Assembly (NCBI GenBank): GCA_002358895.1
Contig: DEPR01000078.1
Span: forward strand, 5,400-12,377
Direction of reading: 5' to 3'
DNA length: 6,978 bases
Source: Ruminococcus sp. UBA3387
Lineage (GTDB): Bacteria > Bacillota > Clostridia > Oscillospirales > Ruminococcaceae
Positions 1 to 6,767 of the stretch are shown here, piece after piece. The notes beneath the pieces are model-generated. The model worked only from the letters and a program-made list of their open reading frames with translations, did not search any database and was not told the DNA's origin. Numbering within the stretch: the stretch's first letter is position 1; each line of letters starts with the position of its first letter. The position numbers and the translations under genes were made by a program.

Positions 1-2
1 GC

Positions 3-191
3 AACCCGTTATACATTTACATCAAGCAGTTCAGATACTTTATATGGGTTCCGACGATTGATACTGTTCCGTCGTGGGCAATGGTAAATGTCTGGGATTT
101 CGTTCTTGGTATAGCATATGCGATTATTATGTTTGCTATCGGAACTTTCTTCTTCAGAAAATCTCAGGACAAGTTTATTCTTTATATTTAA
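3..191 (+). CDS. wzm: ABC-2 type polysaccharide export permease (Wzm), C-terminal fragment
   Basis: The open frame from the left edge to the TAA at 189-191 encodes the last 62 residues of a membrane protein; the start lies outside the window. The fragment carries a Trp/aromatic-rich stretch (KQFRYFIWVPTID), then one clear hydrophobic segment (FVLGIAYAIIMFAIGTFFF, about residues 33-51 of the fragment) and a short basic tail (RKSQDKFILYI). Ending on a last transmembrane helix plus an 'FRK.QDKF' type tail is typical of ABC-2 permeases such as Wzm/TagG/RfbA. The next gene, 12 nt downstream, encodes the matching Wzt-type ATPase, which is the main support for the call. Known role of the family: the membrane channel that flips undecaprenyl-diphosphate-linked polysaccharide across the cytoplasmic membrane. 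Too little is present to say which polysaccharide subclass it belongs to. Confidence 0.8.
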   Translation, partial: NPLYIYIKQFRYFIWVPTIDTVPSWAMVNVWDFVLGIAYAIIMFAIGTFFFRKSQDKFILYI

Positions 192-203
192 GGAGGCGGT
201 TGA

Positions 204-1082
204 ATGGAAAACCTGATTTCTACAAACAATTCATCTGCCGAGGATTTTGAATATATCGTAGATGTGGACAACGTTACTGTACGCTTTAACAAGGCATCGG
301 AAAAAATAGATAATCTTAAAGAATATTTCGTTAAACTGGTTAAGCGTGAGCTGATGTTCCAGGAATTCCTGGCCTTACAGGACGTCAGCTTAAAAATCAA
401 AAAGGGTGAGGCCTGGGCTATTATCGGCACAAACGGCAGTGGTAAATCGACCCTGCTTAAGGTTATCAGCCGTATTCTCAAACCTTATAAAGGCTCAGTT
501 CAGGTTCACGGCTCCATTGCTTCACTCATTGAGCTGGGTGCAGGTATTGACCCGAAGCTGACGGCAAGAGAGAATATTTATCTCAACGGTTGTATTCTCG
601 GATACCCGAAGAGCTTTATTGATGAAAAGTTTGATGAAATTGTGGAGTTTTCAGAGCTTGAGGATTTCCTTGACTCACCTGTAAAGAACTTTTCTTCAGG
701 TATGAAGTCAAGGCTGGGCTTCTCGGTTGCAACAATGATGCAGCCTGATGTTCTTATTGTAGACGAGGTTTTGTCTGTCGGCGACGTGCTTTTCAGGAAA
801 AAGTGCATCAACAAGATGAACGAGATGCTCAACAACGGTACTACGTTATTGTTTGTTTCCCACAATATGACAACGGTCAAGTCCATGTGCGACAAGGCTA
901 TCTGGCTTAACAAGGGCAGGGTTGTTATGCAGGGTAACATAGATGAGGTTTGTGAGGAATACACAAACACTATCGAAGAAAAGAAAGCCAAGGAAAAGCT
1001 TGAAAAGGAAAGAAAGGCAAAGGAACTTAAAAAGCAGGCTGAGGCTATTGCTGCCAAAAAACGCAGTAAAAAAGGTAATTAA
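204..1082 (+). CDS. wzt: Polysaccharide ABC exporter ATP-binding protein (Wzt, short form)
   Basis: This 292-residue ATPase would drive export of a lipid-linked glycan with the preceding Wzm permease. Visible motifs: Walker A GTNGSGKST (residues 75-83), the Wzt/TagH-typical stretch LGAGIDPKLTARENIYLNG (111-129), ABC signature FSSGMKSR (163-170), Walker B VLIVDE (183-188) with catalytic Glu188, D-loop SVGD (191-194) and switch His220. The N-terminal ~60 residues resemble the usual Wzt lead-in (VDNVTVRFNKASEKIDNLKE). After the nucleotide-binding domain there is only a Lys/Glu-rich, probably helical tail (about 256-292). The C-terminal carbohydrate-binding domain of long Wzt proteins (roughly 400+ residues) is absent, so export probably does not depend on recognition of a terminal cap. 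The ATG at 204 has an excellent AAGGAGG site at 190-196, 7 nt upstream. The gap to wzm is 12 nt, so the two are surely co-transcribed. TagH (teichoic acid export) is a close alternative; the galactofuranose genes downstream favour a galactan-like substrate. Confidence 0.93.
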   Translation: MENLISTNNSSAEDFEYIVDVDNVTVRFNKASEKIDNLKEYFVKLVKRELMFQEFLALQDVSLKIKKGEAWAIIGTNGSGKSTLLKVISRILKPYKGSVQVHGSIASLIELGAGIDPKLTARENIYLNGCILGYPKSFIDEKFDEIVEFSELEDFLDSPVKNFSSGMKSRLGFSVATMMQPDVLIVDEVLSVGDVLFRKKCINKMNEMLNNGTTLLFVSHNMTTVKSMCDKAIWLNKGRVVMQGNIDEVCEEYTNTIEEKKAKEKLEKERKAKELKKQAEAIAAKKRSKKGN

Positions 1083-1096
1083 TATATTTTTATATT

Positions 1097-1102
1097 GAAA
1101 GG
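1097..1102 (+). promoter_or_regulatory. Ribosome binding site deciding the start of the galactofuranosyltransferase gene
   Basis: GAAAGG at 1097-1102 is the only purine-rich SD-like sequence ahead of this gene. It lies 12 nt before ATG 1115 but directly abuts an in-frame TTG at 1103, which is too close to be served by it. This favours ATG 1115. The site is weaker than those of wzt and glf, and the spacing is long. Confidence 0.5.
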
Positions 1103-1114
1103 TTGCTAAAAGAA

Positions 1115-2959
1115 ATGAACAGTAAAATTGTAAAGCTTCAAAACATTATTATGCAGTATGATGCAGACGCAAACATCGGTTATTACGTTGACCTGATGCA
1201 CACTTCTTCAACAAAGTCAAAGCTTCCTATGGCTTATGACCCTGAGGAAAAGTGCCACATTATCAGAAAATATGACGTCATCAACTTTGCGTCATATTTC
1301 AACTGCTTACAGCTGGACAACTGGAAGACTCATACTTTTGCTGAAAACTTCAAGCTCAGGCTGGTTTTCAAGGGCAAGGGGGTTGTTGAGCTTACAGAAT
1401 ACTATCGCAACTCAAAGAACGTAAACCGTGGCGTTATGCTCAGAGAGGTTATTTCAAGTGCTGAAAAGACAGAGGTTATCCTGGATATTCCTGCTTCTGA
1501 CAAGTCTTTGGTTTCCTTCTCAATTACTGCACTGGAAGATTTCTTCCTTTATGAGGGAAGCTACTTAGCAGAGGTGGCTGAAGAAAACATCAGAGATGTC
1601 AAGATTTCTCTTGCTTCAACTACTTTCAAGAAGGAAGCTTACATCAAAAAGAACATTCAGCTTCTCAAAGACAACGTTCTTTGCGAAGGCAGCGACATAA
1701 AGGACAAGATTTTCATTCACATCATTGACAACGGCAGAACTCTTAACGCTGAGGAGCTGGAATGTGAAAACCTTAAAATCTATCCAAACCCTAACGTTGG
1801 TGGTTCAGGTGGTTTCACCCGTGGTATGATTGAGGCTCTTGAGCTTGAGAACAAGCCTACACACGTTCTTCTTATGGACGATGACGTACTTATTATGTGC
1901 GAAAGTCTTTTCAGAACTTTCTATCTTCTTGAAATACTCAGACCTGAATATCACGACTCTTTTGTCAGCGGTGCTATGTTTGACTATGACCTGAGAGAAA
2001 AGCAGTATGAGGATATCGGTTATGTTCATCGTGAGGACGGTTCATACGGTCCTCTGAAGGACAGACTTGAAATGAAGGATATGGACGCTCTTCTCAGCAA
2101 CGAGGAAATGGGCAAGAGAAAGCAGGAACACAGCTATGCGGGCTGGTGGTACTGTTGTATTCCTTCACAGATTATTGAGAAAAACGGTTTCTCGCTTCCA
2201 TTGTTCATCAGAGGTGATGACGTTGAATTCAGCCTCAGAAACAAGGCTACTTTCCTTACACTCAACGGCATCTGCATCTGGCACGTTGGCTTCGCAGGCA
2301 AGTTCAACGCCGCTATGGAGCTTTATCAGGTACACAGAAACAGTCTTGTTATTCAGGCTACAAGCGGTATCTGTCAGGATATCAACTTTATTGAGAGAAT
2401 GAGAACCTTGTTCCTCAAGGAAATCACAAGATTCTCTTACAACAACGCTGAACAGATTCTTGACGCTATTGACGACTTTATGAAGGGTCCTGAATACATC
2501 ACAAACATTGTGGGTGAGCAGTGCCTCAGAGAACATTCGGCTAAAAATGACAAGCTTCTTCCTATTGGTGAATTCCCAAGCGAATACAACCTGAAGAACG
2601 CTGACCCATATTCATACAAGAGACTGAACATCCTTCAGAAAGCCTGGTATGTTATCACTATCAACGGTCATCTTCTCCCTAACTTCCTTTTGAGACGCTG
2701 GCCTGAAATCATTGCTTTTGACTGGTTCTTTGTACCTGGCAAAAACTATATGAGAAGAAATCTTATTGCTGTAAACCCTAACGACAACACAGCTTGTATG
2801 AGAGTAATCAACAGAAAACGTTGCTTCTCACTTCTCAAGAGATACAGAAAGACAATGAGCAACTATAAGAAAAATCACGTTGCTGTTGAAAAGGCTTACA
2901 AAGAAAAATTTGCAAACAGTACCTCTAAAGAATTCTGGAAGGAGTATTTGGGTATATGA
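1115..2959 (+). CDS. GlfT2-like galactofuranosyltransferase (GT-A, family GT2)
   Basis: The product (614 residues from ATG 1115) matches the three-part layout of mycobacterial GlfT2 (about 637 residues): an N-terminal beta-rich domain (~1-175), a GT-A catalytic domain (~180-415) and a C-terminal helical domain. Diagnostic motifs in the right order: PNPNVGGSGGFTRG (nucleotide-sugar region, ~224-237), metal-binding DDD at 255-257 (HVLLMDDDV), AGWWYCCIP (342-350), LPLFIRGDDVEFSLR (361-375) carrying the Asp pair that includes the catalytic base in GlfT2, and IWHVGF (388-393) whose His390 fits the third metal ligand. Known family role: transfer of galactofuranose from UDP-Galf to a lipid-linked acceptor on the cytoplasmic face of the membrane; GlfT2 itself is processive with alternating beta-1,5/1,6 linkages. 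Processivity and linkage here are not deducible. The C-terminus is Lys/Arg-rich (residues ~565-600), suitable for membrane association. An in-frame TTG at 1103 would add four residues but is badly placed relative to GAAAGG. The stop overlaps the next start (ATGA), implying translational coupling. glf in the same operon supplies the expected donor. Orthology to GlfT2 rather than GlfT1 is inferred from length and motifs. Confidence 0.88.
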   Translation: MNSKIVKLQNIIMQYDADANIGYYVDLMHTSSTKSKLPMAYDPEEKCHIIRKYDVINFASYFNCLQLDNWKTHTFAENFKLRLVFKGKGVVELTEYYRNSKNVNRGVMLREVISSAEKTEVILDIPASDKSLVSFSITALEDFFLYEGSYLAEVAEENIRDVKISLASTTFKKEAYIKKNIQLLKDNVLCEGSDIKDKIFIHIIDNGRTLNAEELECENLKIYPNPNVGGSGGFTRGMIEALELENKPTHVLLMDDDVLIMCESLFRTFYLLEILRPEYHDSFVSGAMFDYDLREKQYEDIGYVHREDGSYGPLKDRLEMKDMDALLSNEEMGKRKQEHSYAGWWYCCIPSQIIEKNGFSLPLFIRGDDVEFSLRNKATFLTLNGICIWHVGFAGKFNAAMELYQVHRNSLVIQATSGICQDINFIERMRTLFLKEITRFSYNNAEQILDAIDDFMKGPEYITNIVGEQCLREHSAKNDKLLPIGEFPSEYNLKNADPYSYKRLNILQKAWYVITINGHLLPNFLLRRWPEIIAFDWFFVPGKNYMRRNLIAVNPNDNTACMRVINRKRCFSLLKRYRKTMSNYKKNHVAVEKAYKEKFANSTSKEFWKEYLGI

Positions 2960-5328
2960 ACAAAAACGGAAGACTTTACAGAACTTTAAAGGCTGCCAAA
3001 AATGCTTTCTTTGACGGAAAGTATGCTCCCGACAAGCATTATACTCCTTCAGAAAACAAGTCGGAAGCTGAAGAGCAGACCAATGTTCTGAATAATGACA
3101 ATCCGAAAACTGTTGATGACCTGAAGCACGAATACTGCATAGGTTGCAGTGCTTGTTTCAACGCTTGCCCTGTGGACGCTATCACCCTGGAGCCTGACGA
3201 CAAAGGCTATTTCTGCCGTGTTGTTGACTTCGACAAGTGTATTCACTGTGGCAAATGTGCAAAGGTTTGTCCTGTCATCAACACACCTCAGAGAAATGAG
3301 CCGAAGCCTGAATGTTATGCTGTTATGGCTGATGATGAAATCAGAAGAAACAGCTCATCGGGTGGTACATTCTCGTTGCTTGCAAACTACATTCTCGACA
3401 ACGGTGGATATGTTTGCGGTGCGGCTTTTGCTGAGGATTTTTCTGTTGAACATATTATCATTTCAAGCAAGGACGAGCTTTATCGCCTCCGTGGTTCAAA
3501 ATACGTTCAGAGCAGGCTGGACAAGGTTTTCACACAGGTAAAAGAGCTTCTCAAGGACGGAAAGACAGTTCTTTTCAGTGGTTGTCCTTGTCAGGTGGCA
3601 GGTCTTAATAATTTTCTGGGCAAGGATTACGATAATCTTTACACTCTCGATCTGGTTTGCCACGGTGGCCCATCACAAAAGGCTTTCTTACAGTATCTTG
3701 ACGAATACTACGGCAGAGAAAATCTCGCCGATTTCAAATTCCGTACAAAAGAATACGGATACAACTCATTCAATCAGATTGCATATCTCAAAGACGGCAC
3801 AAAGATTGGTGGAAACATCAAGTTTGACCCGTATGAAAGGGCTATGCACTCGGGTCTTGCACTCAAGGACATTTGTGCTGACTGTATGTTTGCTCCTGCA
3901 CCAAGACAAGGCGACATTTCAACAGGCGACTTCTGGGGTGTTTCGAAGCACAAGGCTGAGCTGAATGACAATCTCGGTACAAGTGTTACCCTTCTTAACA
4001 ACGAAAAGGGCAAGGCTTTATTTGAAAAGGTAAAGGAATCAGCCAAGTTGTTCGAGGCTGTTCCATATGATTTTGCAAGGGTCAACAACCGTTTCGGTCA
4101 GAAGATGCGTATTCCGAGAAGTGGCAGACGTTGGTTCTATCAGATGGCTGAGGGTCAGTCGTTTGAAAAGTCCGTTGACTATGCACTCAAGAGAAAATTT
4201 GACGTGGGTGTTATCGGTCTCTGGTACGGCAGAAATTATGGAAGTATGGCGACTTATTTTGCACTTCATCAAGTGCTTACAAACAAGTTCCATTTATCCG
4301 TGCTTATGATTGAAAATCCGCTTCGTCCTGACAAATACGAGGTAACAAAGACTCATCCGAGACACGTTGCGGACTTATTCTATGATGTGAGCCAGAAATA
4401 CCCCCTTGCTGACCTTAACAAGCTGAACAATTTCTGCGACGCTTTTATTGTTGGCTCCGACCAGCTATGGAACGTAGGTCTCAGCCGTCCTTACAAGCAG
4501 ATGTACTTCCTTGGATTTGCTGACGAGAGAGTAAAGAAGATTGCTTATGGCACTTCTTTCGGCAAGGAATACAGAGGTTCTGAAGAAGAAAAGATGGTCA
4601 GCTCATATAATCTGAGAAGATTTGACCACGTTTCCGTAAGAGACAAGCTTTCACTTGACATTGCAAGAAATCAGTTCGGTGTAGCTGACGCAATAGACGT
4701 TTGCGACCCTACATTCCTTTGTCCTCTTGACGAATATCAGAAGCTGGTTGACAGGGCTGAGGCAAACGAGAGTGAAAAGTATATTCTTGCTTACTTCCTC
4801 GACCCTAACGAGGCTATCGGCAGGGAGCTTGAAAAGCTGGCTGCTGAAAAGAAATGCAAGGTTATTGTTCTTCTTGACGAGCCACCTTGGCTCTGGGAGC
4901 AGAACGTTGAAAGACTGCATCTCACAGAGGGTTCAAATGTTGAGGTCAAGAGAGATGTAACACTTTTCGACTGGCTCTGGTACTACAAAAACGCACAGTC
5001 GGTTGTTACGGACTCTTTCCACGGCACGATTTTCTCACTGATTTACAACAAGCCGTTTATGACACTTATGAACACCAAGCGTGGCGGTGCAAGGTTTATT
5101 TCACTTCTTACACCACTTGAGCTTACAGACCGTTTGTTTGAACGTGTTGAGCAATTCTATGAAAACAATGCTCTCCTTGACGAGCTTGACTACACGGTTG
5201 CAAACAAAAAGCTTGATGAAATCAGAACTCACTCAATGAACTGGCTTGAAAACTCATTGTTCAGTGAAAAGAAGTTTGATGGAAAGACAATTTATTCATC
5301 TGTTGACAACAGAAGTCTTGACAAATAA
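2956..5328 (+). CDS. Ferredoxin / FrhB-like / polysaccharide pyruvyltransferase fusion protein
   Basis: A single uninterrupted 790-residue frame joins three modules. Residues ~55-108 are a 2[4Fe-4S] ferredoxin with two full CxxCxxCxxxCP motifs (Cys61/64/67/71 and Cys95/98/101/105). Residues ~118-400 resemble the coenzyme F420 hydrogenase/dehydrogenase beta subunit (FrhB) N- and C-terminal domains: SSSGGTFSLLANYIL (133-147), FSGCPCQVAGL (207-217), DLVCHGG (232-238), CADC (307-310) and GDISTGDFWG (319-328). Residues ~415-770 form a polysaccharide pyruvyltransferase (CsaB/WcaK type) domain: DVGVIGLWYGRNYGSMATY (416-434), FIVGSDQLWN (497-506), YGTSFG (531-536), VSVRD (559-563), CDPTF (583-587) and VTDSFHGTIFSL (684-695) with the family His689-Gly690. 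No signal peptide or membrane segment is seen, so it should act in the cytoplasm before export. The start ATG overlaps the glycosyltransferase stop (ATGA), with GGAAGGAG at 2937-2944. Known: pyruvyltransferases move pyruvate from phosphoenolpyruvate onto sugars; FrhB proteins bind flavin and oxidise or reduce F420, while many homologues in F420-lacking bacteria have unknown partners. A redox-linked decoration of the glycan is my inference; the actual reaction is unknown. Confidence 0.9.
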   Translation: MNKNGRLYRTLKAAKNAFFDGKYAPDKHYTPSENKSEAEEQTNVLNNDNPKTVDDLKHEYCIGCSACFNACPVDAITLEPDDKGYFCRVVDFDKCIHCGKCAKVCPVINTPQRNEPKPECYAVMADDEIRRNSSSGGTFSLLANYILDNGGYVCGAAFAEDFSVEHIIISSKDELYRLRGSKYVQSRLDKVFTQVKELLKDGKTVLFSGCPCQVAGLNNFLGKDYDNLYTLDLVCHGGPSQKAFLQYLDEYYGRENLADFKFRTKEYGYNSFNQIAYLKDGTKIGGNIKFDPYERAMHSGLALKDICADCMFAPAPRQGDISTGDFWGVSKHKAELNDNLGTSVTLLNNEKGKALFEKVKESAKLFEAVPYDFARVNNRFGQKMRIPRSGRRWFYQMAEGQSFEKSVDYALKRKFDVGVIGLWYGRNYGSMATYFALHQVLTNKFHLSVLMIENPLRPDKYEVTKTHPRHVADLFYDVSQKYPLADLNKLNNFCDAFIVGSDQLWNVGLSRPYKQMYFLGFADERVKKIAYGTSFGKEYRGSEEEKMVSSYNLRRFDHVSVRDKLSLDIARNQFGVADAIDVCDPTFLCPLDEYQKLVDRAEANESEKYILAYFLDPNEAIGRELEKLAAEKKCKVIVLLDEPPWLWEQNVERLHLTEGSNVEVKRDVTLFDWLWYYKNAQSVVTDSFHGTIFSLIYNKPFMTLMNTKRGGARFISLLTPLELTDRLFERVEQFYENNALLDELDYTVANKKLDEIRTHSMNWLENSLFSEKKFDGKTIYSSVDNRSLDK

Positions 5329-5355
5329 AAGTCGAATGAAAAGGAGCTTTAGATT

Positions 5356-6471
5356 ATGGCAAAATACGATTACCTTATAGTTGGTGCAGGTCTTTACGGT
5401 GCAGTTTTTGCATACGAGGCAAAGAAAAACGGCAAGAGTTGTCTTGTAATTGACAAGAGAAGCCACGTTGGCGGTAACATTTACACAGAGAGCAGAAACG
5501 ACATCAATGTTCACGTTTACGGTGCTCACATTTTCCACACAAGCGACAAGTTTGTATGGAACTACATTCAGCGTTTCGCAGAATTCAACCGTTACACAAA
5601 CTCTCCTGTTGCAAGATACAAGAATGAGCTTTACAACCTGCCTTTCAATATGAACACTTTCTCAAAGATGTGGAACATTGCTACTCCTGCTGAGGCTCAG
5701 GCGATTATTGCTGAGCAGAAGGCTGAAATCAAGGGTGAACCACAGAACCTTGAAGAACAGGCTATTTCTCTCGTAGGCAGAGATATTTATGAAAAGCTTG
5801 TAAAGTGCTACACAGAAAAGCAGTGGGGTCGTGATTGCAAGGAGCTTCCTGCATTCATCATCAAGCGTTTGCCGGTAAGATTTACCTACGATAACAACTA
5901 CTTCAACGACAACTATCAGGGTATTCCTATGGGTGGTTACACACAGATTATCGAAAAGATGCTTGAGGGCTGTGATGTCAAGCTTGACACAGATTATCTT
6001 GCTGACAAAGAAAATCTTGACGCTATGGCTGACAAGGTGGTTTACACAGGTCCTATTGACGCATACTTTGATTTCTGCTTCGGAAATCTTGAATACAGAA
6101 GTGTACGTTTTGAGACTGAGGAGCTTGATATTCCTAACTTCCAGGGCAACGCTGTTGTAAACTACACAGACGGAGACACACCTTACACAAGAATTATTGA
6201 GCACAAGTTCTTTGAATTCGGCACACAGCCGACAACTATTATTTCAAAGGAATACTCTGCTGAGTGGAAGCCCGGCGATGAGCCATATTATCCTGTAAAT
6301 GACGAAAAGAACGGTAGTCTTTTTGCTAAATACAAGGAGCTTGCTGACAAGGAGTCCAAGGTGATTTTCGGTGGACGTCTTGGTGAATACAAGTACTATG
6401 ATATGGACAAGGTTATCATCGCTGCACTTGACACAGTCAAGGCTGAATTCGGCAAGGTAAGCGAAGAATAA
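5356..6471 (+). CDS. glf: UDP-galactopyranose mutase
   Basis: This 371-residue FAD enzyme interconverts UDP-galactopyranose and UDP-galactofuranose in the cytoplasm and so provides the donor for the galactofuranosyltransferase two genes upstream. Length matches bacterial Glf (about 365-400). Features seen: N-terminal dinucleotide-binding motif VGAGLYGAVFAYEA (9-22), then VIDKRSHVGGNIYTE (31-45) with the RxxxGGN FAD signature, GAHIFHT (57-63), FNRYTNSP (77-84), EKQWGRD (154-160) with the uridine-stacking Trp157, IIKRLPVRF (168-176) with substrate-binding Arg171, YTRIIEHK (277-284) with Arg279, and the C-terminal FAD/substrate motif GGRLGEYKYYDMD (339-351). All expected key residues are present, so it should be active. 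The ATG at 5356 has AAGGAG at 5341-5346, 9 nt upstream. It sits 27 nt after the fusion gene and is the last gene of the operon, with a terminator directly after its stop. Confidence 0.97.
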   Translation: MAKYDYLIVGAGLYGAVFAYEAKKNGKSCLVIDKRSHVGGNIYTESRNDINVHVYGAHIFHTSDKFVWNYIQRFAEFNRYTNSPVARYKNELYNLPFNMNTFSKMWNIATPAEAQAIIAEQKAEIKGEPQNLEEQAISLVGRDIYEKLVKCYTEKQWGRDCKELPAFIIKRLPVRFTYDNNYFNDNYQGIPMGGYTQIIEKMLEGCDVKLDTDYLADKENLDAMADKVVYTGPIDAYFDFCFGNLEYRSVRFETEELDIPNFQGNAVVNYTDGDTPYTRIIEHKFFEFGTQPTTIISKEYSAEWKPGDEPYYPVNDEKNGSLFAKYKELADKESKVIFGGRLGEYKYYDMDKVIIAALDTVKAEFGKVSEE

Positions 6472-6511
6472 TATAAAAAATCAAGCCCGACGAATGTCGG
6501 GCTTTCTTGTT
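6472..6511. terminator. Bidirectional intrinsic terminator between glf and the convergent gene
   Basis: A perfect 9-bp stem AAGCCCGAC (6483-6491) / GTCGGGCTT (6496-6504) closes a GAAT tetraloop. On the plus strand it is followed by TTTCTTGTT, ending the operon 11 nt after the glf stop. On the minus strand the same hairpin is followed by GATTTTTTATAT (complement of 6471-6482), so it could also stop transcription from the gene at the right edge. Confidence 0.93.
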
Positions 6512-6543
6512 AGAAAAATATAAAAACGAGTTTTTTATATTAT

Positions 6544-6587
6544 GGGACATTAAGATGCGTAGCATCTTTGGATGCACGTTCCCTACA
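6544..6587 (+). repeat. Dispersed hairpin repeat, copy 1 (divergent, longer core)
   Basis: The copy has the family ends GGGAC (6544-6548) and GTTCCCTACA (6578-6587), which pair with one bulged T. The core differs from the other copies: it carries its own 7-bp hairpin AAGATGC (6552-6558) / GCATCTT (6562-6568) with loop GTA, followed by an unpaired GGATGCAC. I assign it to the family from the GGGAC...CCCTACA frame only. Confidence 0.55.
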
Positions 6588-6622
6588 ACATTATTAATGA
6601 ATATTGAATAATGAAAAATAAA

Positions 6623-6650
6623 TGTAGGGGTGGTTGCCCACAACCACCCG
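6623..6650 (-). repeat. Dispersed hairpin repeat, copy 2 (intact, inverted)
   Basis: Read on the minus strand it runs C, 9-bp stem arm GGGTGGTTG, loop TGGG, second arm CAACCACCC, then tail CTACA. On the plus strand TGTAG is 6623-6627, the arms are 6628-6636 and 6641-6649, and the loop is 6637-6640. The stem is perfect. It has the same lengths, loop size and asymmetric CTACA tail as copy 3 but a different stem sequence. Confidence 0.82.
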
Positions 6651-6689
6651 TTTTTATTATATTTATCAAACACGATAATTTTTTTATTA

Positions 6690-6717
6690 CGGGACGATGT
6701 AGGCATCGTCCCCTACA
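6690..6717 (+). repeat. Dispersed hairpin repeat, copy 3 (intact)
   Basis: It runs C (6690), arm GGGACGATG (6691-6699), loop TAGG (6700-6703), arm CATCGTCCC (6704-6712) and tail CTACA (6713-6717). The stem is a perfect 9 bp. It lies 39 nt from copy 2 in opposite orientation; both copies have T-rich sequence beside their CGGG end. Confidence 0.82.
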
Positions 6718-6767
6718 GATTTGTTTTATATGTTTGCAATATTTTAATAGTGTGACGTTAAACATAC

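Noticed and set aside
578..1057. A 159-residue open frame on the minus strand inside wzt
   Set aside because: It lies wholly opposite the Wzt motifs and its Ser/Phe-rich start is the complement of the Lys/Glu-rich Wzt tail; it is a shadow.
1083..1114. A terminator or promoter between wzt and the glycosyltransferase gene
   Set aside because: The 32-nt gap is AT-rich but has no stem-loop and no convincing -35/-10 pair.
3136..3280. Separate small ferredoxin gene
   Set aside because: The two CxxCxxCxxxCP motifs are in frame with the upstream ATG at 2956 and the downstream FrhB-like domain; ferredoxin-FrhB joining is common in this family.
2956..5328. The fusion gene as an artefact of two or three separate genes joined by a sequencing error
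   Set aside because: The frame is continuous with no internal stop, the linker near residues 400-415 is in frame with no SD plus start codon at the junction, and codon use is uniform across it; cannot be fully excluded without resequencing.
5662..6204. A 180-residue open frame on the minus strand inside glf
   Set aside because: It is the antisense shadow of a well-conserved glf gene with strong codon bias; it shows no domain features and no start signals.
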